The position numbers and the translations under genes are program-made. A DNA stretch of 5,155 nt from JBHIDJ01 sp046760105 (lineage in GTDB: Bacteria; Pseudomonadota; Gammaproteobacteria; Acidiferrobacterales; SPGG2). The notes below the pieces were generated by a model. It worked only from the letters and a program-made list of their open reading frames with translations, made no database searches and was not told the DNA's origin. This document shows positions 1 through 5,155 of the stretch, piece by piece. The DNA lies in assembly GCA_046760105.1 (NCBI GenBank), contig JBHIDJ010000191.1, positions 1 to 5,155 of the forward strand, read 5' to 3'. The stretch's first letter is position 1, and every line of letters begins with the position of its first letter.

Positions 1-834
1 TGCGGCGGTGCCGAGCGCCCACTGAATGCCCTCTCTCGGTCGACGAGTCATGGCGAAGGCGACAATAGTTCCCAGGACACCGCCAACCAGAAAACCGAAT
101 AGATGCGCCAAGAGGTCGACGCGCTCGCCCGCTGCTCCTAACATCGCAAGCAGCGCCAGACCCGCGGCGATAGGTACCCACGCGTGTCGCCCGCGCGCAC
201 CGCGGCGGCGGCGGCGCACAACACCCAGACCGCCGAGCGCGCCGAGCGCGCCGAACACGGCGGTGGAGGCGCCTACCGAGACATGCAGTGAGCCATAAAA
301 GAGCGCGTTCACCCCGTTTCCGCCGGCGCCCGCAAGCAAGACGAGAAGACAGCCAAGGCCAGGACCGAGGCTGCGACACACGGCGGTTAAGAATAGGGTG
401 CAGCCAATGACGTTGGCCAGCACGTGCTTTAAATCTGCGTGCAGGGTGAGCGCGGTCACTGTACGCCACGACTCGCCGAGAAGGATGCGTGCCGCATCCG
501 CGGCTCCGTGCTCGAACCAGGGCACGGCCGGGTTCCACGGGCCCGTGACCAAAAAAAAGCCGAACAGTGCTGCTGAAACGCCAAGCGCGACAGATAGATG
601 TGCCAGCCCGGCAGGCTCGTCGTACTCTGGCGGCGCTGGCGGGTTTTCCCTTTCATACGCCGAAAGGGCGGCGGCCGCGCGTTCGGCTTCCTCGGACGGC
701 ACGCCGAGCACGAAGCCGCTACTGTCCTGCCAGATGCTCGGGGACAGGCCCTCAGCAACAAGCACGAGCGCCCACTCCTCGGCTAGTGCGCGTTTGGGCG
801 CGGTCCGCAGCGGAATGTCTGGAGCTTCGCTCAT
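1..834 (-). CDS. Rhomboid-family intramembrane serine protease, C-terminus cut by window edge
   Basis: The product should be a polytopic inner-membrane protease that cleaves transmembrane substrates within the membrane. I translated 278 residues, open to the window edge. Residues 1-78 are a soluble, acidic and proline-containing N-terminal segment; the first membrane span is about 79-98. Rhomboid hallmarks follow in order: the WR motif of loop 1 (W123-R124), an H-x-D-x-x-H-V-L-x-N stretch with H137 and N141 (the oxyanion-side His/Asn pair of the GlpG family), the catalytic serine in GASTAVFG (S190) and the catalytic histidine in AHLFGFLVG (H244). An Arg-rich loop (about 203-217) follows the serine helix, on the expected cytosolic side. 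All catalytic residues are present, so it should be active. The ATG at 834 has AAGG six bases upstream. The last visible residues, IQWALGTAA, may begin a seventh span. It is transcribed away from the ABC gene. The substrate is unknown. Confidence 0.93.
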   Translation of the reverse strand, partial: MSEAPDIPLRTAPKRALAEEWALVLVAEGLSPSIWQDSSGFVLGVPSEEAERAAAALSAYERENPPAPPEYDEPAGLAHLSVALGVSAALFGFFLVTGPWNPAVPWFEHGAADAARILLGESWRTVTALTLHADLKHVLANVIGCTLFLTAVCRSLGPGLGCLLVLLAGAGGNGVNALFYGSLHVSVGASTAVFGALGALGGLGVVRRRRRGARGRHAWVPIAAGLALLAMLGAAGERVDLLAHLFGFLVGGVLGTIVAFAMTRRPREGIQWALGTAA

Positions 835-906
835 CGTATGCCTTGCCCAGGGTACCTAGTCAGTGCGGTTCGCCGCGCTCATTGGTTGCTAAGGTCTCTT
901 GATGCG

Positions 907-943
907 CAGTGAGTCGAGGCTGACCTCGACACCCGTCGCACTG
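907..943. repeat. Inverted repeat in divergent intergenic region, possible operator
   Basis: A perfect 7-bp inverted repeat, GTCGAGG (913-919) and CCTCGAC (924-930), is separated by four bases. It is flanked by a second, outer 5-bp pair, CAGTG (907-911) and CACTG (939-943), with unequal unpaired segments between the two. No T-run follows on either strand, and the element lies between divergently transcribed genes, so a terminator is unlikely. An operator for a dimeric regulator, or an RNA hairpin in a leader, would fit the position. No regulator family can be named from the sequence. Confidence 0.45.
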
Positions 944-949
944 TATTCT
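920..949 (+). promoter_or_regulatory. Weak sigma70-like promoter candidate for the ABC ATPase gene
   Basis: CTGACC (920-925, four of six matches to TTGACA) and TATTCT (944-949, four of six to TATAAT) are separated by 18 bp. Transcription would begin near 956, leaving a leader of about 50 bases before the ATG at 1006. The -35 element lies inside the inverted repeat at 913-930, which would suit repression by occlusion. The match is weak and could be chance. Confidence 0.25.
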
Positions 950-1005
950 AACGCTGGCGGCACGTGCGTCGACCTGTGACGCGATCACCGTCATTGCGAG
1001 GCTAT

Positions 1006-1803
1006 ATGTCATCAACGGACAAAATAATCGAGATTAAGAACGCCACAGTTTTTCGTGGTAACACCCGGGTGTTTGAAAACTTCTCATTAGCGATCGAACA
1101 AAGCAACAACACCGCCATCATCGGTCCCAATGGCGCTGGAAAGACAACCCTTTTAAAGCTGTTGTCGCGGGAGATCTATCCAGTCTGGAGCGACGCCTCC
1201 TATGTCCGGATTCTCGGCCGCGATAACTGGAATGTGTGGGAGCTGCGCTCGCAACTTGGGATCGTCAGCCACGATTTACAGCACGAATACGCGGGCCATG
1301 TGCGCGGCCTCGACGTCGTCCTGTCCGGCTATTATTCCAGCATTGGCACTTACAGCTACCAGGCGTTCGACGCCGAAAGACTACAGCATGCGCAACAAAT
1401 CATGGCCATGCTCGGTATTACGCACCTTAAGGAGAAGTTGTTCGCCACTATGTCGACCGGCGAGCAGCGTCGTTTTCTCCTTGGCCGGGCACTTATCAAT
1501 GAACCCCATACCCTCGTGCTCGACGAGCCGACAACCAGTCTCGATCTGAAGGCGACATTCACGTACCTCGCCATTATCCGCCAGCTGATGCAGGAGGATA
1601 GAACAGTCATTCTCATCACCCATCACCTGCACGACATTCCACCCGAGGTCACGCGTGTGATATTGCTTAAGAGTGGAGAAGTGGTTGCACAGGGGGATAA
1701 ACAGCAGGTCCTTACCGATGACAACCTCAGCGATCTTTTCGATACCCCGATCAAGCTTGTCACCGAAAACGGCTTCTATCAGGCCATGCCAGCAGACGCG
1801 TAA
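1006..1803 (+). CDS. ABC transporter-type ATP-binding protein (ModF/PhrA/YlmA-like, COG1119 type)
   Basis: This is a single nucleotide-binding domain of 265 residues, about the usual length for a stand-alone ABC ATPase. The Walker A motif is GPNGAGKTT (40-48), the Q-loop glutamine is Q92, and the signature is MSTGEQ (149-154) in place of LSGGQ. Walker B with its catalytic glutamate is TLVLDE (169-174), the D-loop is SLD (178-180) and the switch histidine is H206. The segment HHLHDIPPEVTRVILLKSG after Walker B resembles the COG1119 group (ModF, PhrA, YlmA), which is often encoded without a partner permease. That placement comes from memory of the family. There is no membrane segment and no adjacent permease, so the transported substrate, if any, is unknown. 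I chose the ATG at 1006, preceded by GAGG four bases upstream and starting just before the first beta strand. A GTG at 964 would add 14 unconserved-looking residues. The protein should be cytosolic and ATPase-active. Confidence 0.9.
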   Translation: MSSTDKIIEIKNATVFRGNTRVFENFSLAIEQSNNTAIIGPNGAGKTTLLKLLSREIYPVWSDASYVRILGRDNWNVWELRSQLGIVSHDLQHEYAGHVRGLDVVLSGYYSSIGTYSYQAFDAERLQHAQQIMAMLGITHLKEKLFATMSTGEQRRFLLGRALINEPHTLVLDEPTTSLDLKATFTYLAIIRQLMQEDRTVILITHHLHDIPPEVTRVILLKSGEVVAQGDKQQVLTDDNLSDLFDTPIKLVTENGFYQAMPADA

Positions 1804-2204
1804 ATTCGCGTCAGCAACAATCCTAGCTAGAGCTCGGAAGCCATCGTAGGGAGCAGGGCAGCAAGCCCCAAGCGTAAAGCATACGCAAGCTAAGAACATA
1901 GCGCTGGCGGCGGTAAATCAACCATTCGCCTGAAACCGCCTTTGCCTGAGATGGGAATGGAGGCCGAATCTAGGTTCAAGGCCTGATCGTGTGGCCCCCG
2001 CTCACGCAAATGGGTCGTCCGCGGGCATAAAACTTGCAGAAGTTAGGGTATAGGGTGCGGCCCGTGTTTTTCCCCTATGCGACCACGGCCGCACAGGGGT
2101 GCTGCTATATGACAGCGCGCGGCGTCCTGGCAAAGGGTTTCGCCGAGAGGACACGCCTTGCCAGTCGGTTTTCTCGACAGAAGTTCAGGGCCTTGGGTAC
2201 AGCC
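1804..2204. other. Intergenic stretch of about 400 bases with no confident gene
   Basis: No convincing coding sequence, RNA gene or strong terminator was seen here. Small stems are present: GCGTA (1872-1876) with TACGC (1882-1886), and GGCGGT (1909-1914) with ACCGCC (1935-1940) around a 20-base loop. The latter is followed by only three T residues, so it is at best a poor terminator for the ABC gene. The reading frame of the downstream FHA gene stays open back to a TTG at 2034. An ATG at 2109 is preceded by AGGGG at 2095-2099, so 2109-2204 may be coding. No promoter with good -35 and -10 elements was found. Confidence 0.5.
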
Positions 2205-3239
2205 ATGGGTGAACGGACCAAAGACAGGACAATAGAAGAGGAAGGGCGTGAGCCGTTGGAGGCCGGTGTTGGACACGGGTCGCAACCGTGCCTTACGGTC
2301 ATCGCCGGTGGCCCTGTCGGTACCACGTACACTCTATCTCTCGAAGGTGAGACGGTTATTGGCCGTGGGCTCGATGCTGACGTGCGTTTTGACGATCAGC
2401 GTATAAGCCGGCGCCACGCGCGGCTGCTGATCGTAGCGAAGGGCCAAGGTCTCCTCGAAGACCTCGGCAGTAGCAACGGGACGTTCGTCAATGGCGCACG
2501 CATTAAACAGCAACCAGTAAAAGATGGCGACAAGATCCAGATCGGAACGAATGCTCTTCTTAAGTTTTCCTACCAGGACGAAGCCGAACGTAACGCCCGG
2601 CAGGAGCTTTTTGATCGTGCGATAAAGGACCCGATCACCGAGATTTACACCGAACAGTATTTCTTGGACCGCATTTCCACTGAGTACGCCTATGCCCAGC
2701 GACACGAGAGAGAGTTCGCGCTGCTCATGTTTGAAGCCGACGGCCTAAAAGAGATCAGAGCTACCTACGGGAACTCGGCGTGCGATTTCATTCTTAAGGA
2801 GCTGGCTCGCGTTGTTACGCACATACTGCGCGCGGAAGACGTCTTTGCCCGCTACGACGACACGGCGTTCGTGATCCTGGCACGTGATATTGGCGACACG
2901 GAGGTAGCGGTGGTTGCGCAGCGGATTCGCCGGACCATCAAAAACCACGATTTTGTTTTCGAAGGCACGCAGGTGCCTATTACCATCTGTCTCGGCATAG
3001 CAACGCTGTCAAACAAAGCGAAAAAGCCTGCCAAGCTCATCCAAATCGCGGAGAAGTACCTCAGCCGTGCGCAGAAAGCTGGCCAGAACTCCATTGGTGG
3101 TAGTGTCATGAGGGACCTCACGCAGCGTCGTGGATCTTCGACAACCGTTTCGGGTTCCCCAAAAAATCGGGCTGGTGGCATCATGTCGCTGTTCGACTCT
3201 ATAGCGCGCCTGCGACAAAAAAAACCTACAACGGATTGA
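2205..3239 (+). CDS. FHA domain fused to degenerate GGDEF domain; predicted signalling pseudo-enzyme
   Basis: This is a 344-residue soluble protein with no signal peptide or membrane segment. The FHA domain (about 28-125) has the canonical phosphothreonine-binding residues: G53-R54, S68-x-x-H71 and SSNGTFVNG (89-97). A short helical linker leads to a GGDEF-fold domain (about 133-297). That domain keeps the family scaffold (DPIT at 142-145, YG at 188-189, the late A-x-x-AGQN-like turn at 288-295), but the active-site motif reads DDTAF (218-222) instead of GG(D/E)EF. The upstream metal aspartate is E177, and the guanine-contacting Asn of the IND motif is R185. Diguanylate cyclase activity is therefore unlikely. 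R209-A-E-D212 sits five residues before the motif, the position of the RxxD inhibitory c-di-GMP site. A Ser/Thr/Arg-rich tail (about 305-344) follows. The start is uncertain: ATG 2205 begins just ahead of the FHA fold, while ATG 2109 has the better ribosome-binding site. It converges on the FHA-protease gene. Confidence 0.88.
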   Translation: MGERTKDRTIEEEGREPLEAGVGHGSQPCLTVIAGGPVGTTYTLSLEGETVIGRGLDADVRFDDQRISRRHARLLIVAKGQGLLEDLGSSNGTFVNGARIKQQPVKDGDKIQIGTNALLKFSYQDEAERNARQELFDRAIKDPITEIYTEQYFLDRISTEYAYAQRHEREFALLMFEADGLKEIRATYGNSACDFILKELARVVTHILRAEDVFARYDDTAFVILARDIGDTEVAVVAQRIRRTIKNHDFVFEGTQVPITICLGIATLSNKAKKPAKLIQIAEKYLSRAQKAGQNSIGGSVMRDLTQRRGSSTTVSGSPKNRAGGIMSLFDSIARLRQKKPTTD

Positions 3240-3334
3240 TGTAAACCTGTCTTTTACTGGTCCGGGTAGGGTGAGCCGGGGAAAGGCCAGGGTCGAGCGG
3301 TCGGCTTGGACATCAGCGTAGACGAGAGTCAGTT

Positions 3335-3357
3335 AAAAAAGGGAACACGGACCCTTC
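3335..3357 (-). terminator. Possible rho-independent terminator of the FHA-protease gene
   Basis: On the minus strand, AAGGG (3356-3352) can pair with CCCTT (3343-3339) across an 8-base loop. Six T residues in a row lie at 3340-3335, the first two of them inside the stem. It lies about 60-80 bases beyond the stop codon of the leftward protease gene, a sensible position between convergent genes. The stem has only three G-C pairs, so it would be weak. Confidence 0.4.
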
Positions 3358-3414
3358 GCGGACGCAAAATTCTCCCGTCTTACTATCACGAGATGTCACC
3401 AGTCCATGTGTTAT

Positions 3415-5004
3415 TCAATCTTCACTGGGTGGCAACTGGGCAAGCAACCTTTGCGCACGGAGCGCTGGCACGCCGAGATTGGATCCCCCAAATTCTACTA
3501 ACACAGCCGCATTGATGGCGACAACACGGCCACTTAGATCCATCACCGGTCCACCGCTGCCACCAACGGTGGTTTCAGCATCGTAGGCGACTACCTCTTC
3601 CGAGACTTGACTGACAATTCCACGGCTGGCGAGTGGTTTGATGTAGCCTGCCTCAGAAAGACGTTGAGCCACAGACCAGAAGTCGGCATCGCCGTCCGGT
3701 GTGATCTCTTTGAGAAACTCGGGGCTGGTCCTCACGACCAGCCCTCGCATACCCGTCGGATATCCCAGCACCAAGACCTCCTCACCAGGCCGAGGCGCGC
3801 GGGGATCGAGTTCGAGCACGGCGAGCCCTTCGATCTTGTCACTCACCTGTAACACGGCCAAATCCGCCTCGTCACTGGCATGCAAAAGCTCAACTCCGAG
3901 CGGATCCTTTACACCGGGCACAAACGCCAAAAGGCGTTGGATAACAGGTGTCAGTCCACGCTCTCGGGCAAGCTCCGTGCGCTGGTCGTCGAGCCAGGGC
4001 TCGGCCACGTGTCTATTGGTCAAGAGCAGGCCTTCTGCGGACACGACAAACGCGGTCCCTGTGAAGGTGAGCTCCACTACTCTCCCGGTCTCCTCCAGGG
4101 TAAATAGAACCAGGCCCTCCGGCGATTCGATAGAGCGCAGCGGTCTCCCGGTCTCGGGCTCAATAAATCCGAAGGCTCCTTGAATGAGTGCGACAGACGG
4201 GCTGGCAGTCGCTATCACCCGGGCCGCAACCTCGGAGCGGGCTTCCAGCGCTTCCAGGCGCTCGATGGCGGCGGCCAGACGGGTCTCCATCTCCGCCTGT
4301 AACGCTAGCAGCTCCTCACGGGTCATGGTCTGGGCACCGGTTCTCTCGAGCATCTCGGCAATGCCTTCGATGCGCACGCCCTCTACCGCCACGCGTTTTT
4401 GCAGACGCAGGTTTTGTACAACGAGCAGCACCACGCTGACGACCAGTGCGGTGAGGAGAACCAGTACCCAGATGCGGAACCACAGGGATGTTTGCGTCGC
4501 CAGGTCCCGGGTGACGTTAGCTAGAAAGCGGGTGGTCTTGCCCAGTTTTGTCCGACCATCCGCGCGCGCGCCGTCAAAAGAATCGGCAAGCGAGTCCGCA
4601 ATGGACTTCTTCGGCGTCGCGCCGGGTGGATATAAACGATAGCGAACGACAGGCCCGACTTTGCCGACCTCCAATAGATCGCCTGACTGTAGCACCCGGC
4701 TTTCGTCTACGCGCTCACCATTTACCCAGACGTTGCGCTCAGGTGCTACCGCTATCTCGTATGTGCTGCCCGCTCGATGCAGGGTTGCATGATACTCACG
4801 TGCCTTCTCATCATCCGGAGGTAGGAATCGGATGTCTGCGTCGGGGCCCCTGACAACCCGAAGGGTCTCCTGATCGAGCTTTTCCATCTGCCCACGGCGG
4901 CGGCCAGAAAGAAAGACCACGAGTGGAATGTGTTGGGGAGCAGTAGACTCGCGCTCAGCAGCAGGCACGGACGATGGGTCCTCAGTTGTATAGTTATTCG
5001 TCAT
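3415..5004 (-). CDS. FHA-like domain, single membrane span, coiled coil, trypsin/HtrA-like serine protease
   Basis: The 529-residue product has an FHA-like domain (about 24-126), a polar linker, one strong hydrophobic helix (173-197), a charged coiled coil (about 199-263) and a trypsin-like protease domain (about 265-518). The triad is complete: H332 in TNRHVA, D381 in EADLAVLQV and S483 in GGSGGP. Basic residues before the helix and the coiled coil after it suggest a cytosolic FHA and a periplasmic or external protease. There is no PDZ domain, unlike DegP/DegS. In the FHA, R52 and VNG (94-96) persist, but the usual Ser of SxxH is R69 (H72 kept) and the NGT triplet is replaced by R-N-V at 90-92, so phosphopeptide binding may be weak or altered. 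A segment of about 30 residues (425-455) is inserted between the GYPTG turn and GIVS. The start is uncertain: ATG 5004 is chosen because it directly precedes the FHA fold. ATG 5055 and GTG 5130 are in frame and would give 546 or 571 residues; none has a strong ribosome-binding site. Confidence 0.9.
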   Translation of the reverse strand: MTNNYTTEDPSSVPAAERESTAPQHIPLVVFLSGRRRGQMEKLDQETLRVVRGPDADIRFLPPDDEKAREYHATLHRAGSTYEIAVAPERNVWVNGERVDESRVLQSGDLLEVGKVGPVVRYRLYPPGATPKKSIADSLADSFDGARADGRTKLGKTTRFLANVTRDLATQTSLWFRIWVLVLLTALVVSVVLLVVQNLRLQKRVAVEGVRIEGIAEMLERTGAQTMTREELLALQAEMETRLAAAIERLEALEARSEVAARVIATASPSVALIQGAFGFIEPETGRPLRSIESPEGLVLFTLEETGRVVELTFTGTAFVVSAEGLLLTNRHVAEPWLDDQRTELARERGLTPVIQRLLAFVPGVKDPLGVELLHASDEADLAVLQVSDKIEGLAVLELDPRAPRPGEEVLVLGYPTGMRGLVVRTSPEFLKEITPDGDADFWSVAQRLSEAGYIKPLASRGIVSQVSEEVVAYDAETTVGGSGGPVMDLSGRVVAINAAVLVEFGGSNLGVPALRAQRLLAQLPPSED

Positions 5005-5155
5005 TGGGCGGCGACCAAGTATACCGTTAGCCCATGGGGAGGTCTCTTGACGCATCTCATCTTCAAGGCCGAAAACCTCACACTCATCCTTCGTCGATTC
5101 AGCCGTATTGCCATTTGAGCGTTTGCACACTTTGGGCCTACGGACTTACGAGTGG

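Noticed and set aside
398..859. Plus-strand reading frames of 111-153 codons opposite the rhomboid gene
   Set aside because: They are Ser/Ala/Arg-rich with no domain features, typical of antisense shadows of a GC-rich gene. The minus-strand rhomboid motifs are decisive.
862..879. Hairpin AGTGCGG-TTCG-CCGCGCT in the rhomboid leader
   Set aside because: A seven-pair stem with one wobble is real on paper, but there is no T-run, the tetraloop is not closed by the usual C-G pair, and such short stems are common in GC-rich spacers.
1381..1899. Minus-strand reading frame of 172 codons antisense to the ABC ATPase
   Set aside because: It lies opposite the Walker B and signature region of a clearly real gene and shows no family features.
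1909..1943. Stem GGCGGT/ACCGCC as terminator of the ABC gene
   Set aside because: The loop is 20 bases, only three T residues follow, and it is over 100 bases past the stop codon.
1992..2008. Possible sigma54 promoter (TGG...GC) upstream of the FHA/GGDEF gene
   Set aside because: The spacing between GG and GC is 11 bases instead of 10, and the rest of the consensus is poor.
3218..3225. Run of eight A residues near the end of the FHA/GGDEF gene as a programmed frameshift site
   Set aside because: A -1 shift would only swap the last four residues for six others before a stop, and no stimulatory structure is evident.
3306..3515. Small plus-strand reading frame of 69 codons starting with TTG in the convergent spacer
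   Set aside because: It has no ribosome-binding site or recognisable domain, and its second half is antisense to the well-supported end of the protease gene.
5018..5046. Promoter-like TATACT (5018-5023, minus strand) with GAGACC 17 bp upstream, ahead of the protease gene
   Set aside because: The -10 match is good, but the -35 has only three matches. Transcription would begin about seven bases before ATG 5004, giving an almost leaderless message. Kept only as a hint for that start.

Overview
The window looks like bacterial chromosome of moderate to fairly high GC. The envelope layout (a cytosolic domain, one membrane span, then an extracytoplasmic trypsin-like protease) and the FHA/GGDEF signalling content suggest a Gram-negative, probably proteobacterial host. 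That assignment is inference: no rRNA, tRNA or phylogenetic marker is present, and I see no insertion sequence, CRISPR array or phage gene. Four protein genes are supported. Region 1-834 (minus strand) is a rhomboid-family intramembrane serine protease whose C-terminal end runs off the left edge. Region 835-1005 is a divergent intergenic spacer with a perfect 7-bp inverted repeat and a weak promoter-like sequence. Region 1006-1803 (plus) is a stand-alone ABC ATPase, apparently of the ModF/PhrA/YlmA type, with every nucleotide-binding motif intact but no permease beside it. Region 1804-2204 is about 400 bases with no confident gene; its right part could be a 5' extension of the next gene. Region 2205-3239 (plus) is an FHA domain joined to a degenerate GGDEF domain. 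Region 3240-3414 is a short spacer between convergent genes with a possible terminator for the leftward gene. Region 3415-5004 (minus) is an FHA-like domain, one transmembrane helix, a coiled coil and a trypsin/HtrA-like serine protease with a complete catalytic triad. The most interesting part is the convergent pair on the right. Both proteins start with an FHA fold, the module that usually reads phosphothreonine. One keeps the FHA phosphopeptide residues but has lost the diguanylate cyclase active site (DDTAF where GGDEF/GGEEF is expected), while keeping an RxxD motif at the exact spacing of the c-di-GMP inhibitory site. It therefore looks like a c-di-GMP receptor or pseudo-enzyme. The other would place an FHA domain in the cytoplasm and a protease outside the membrane, a possible inside-to-outside signalling protease, although its FHA phosphate-binding residues are partly lost. 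Together they may be parts of a Ser/Thr-phosphorylation and c-di-GMP signalling module whose kinase and phosphatase would lie outside the window. The rhomboid and the ABC ATPase have no evident functional tie to that pair.
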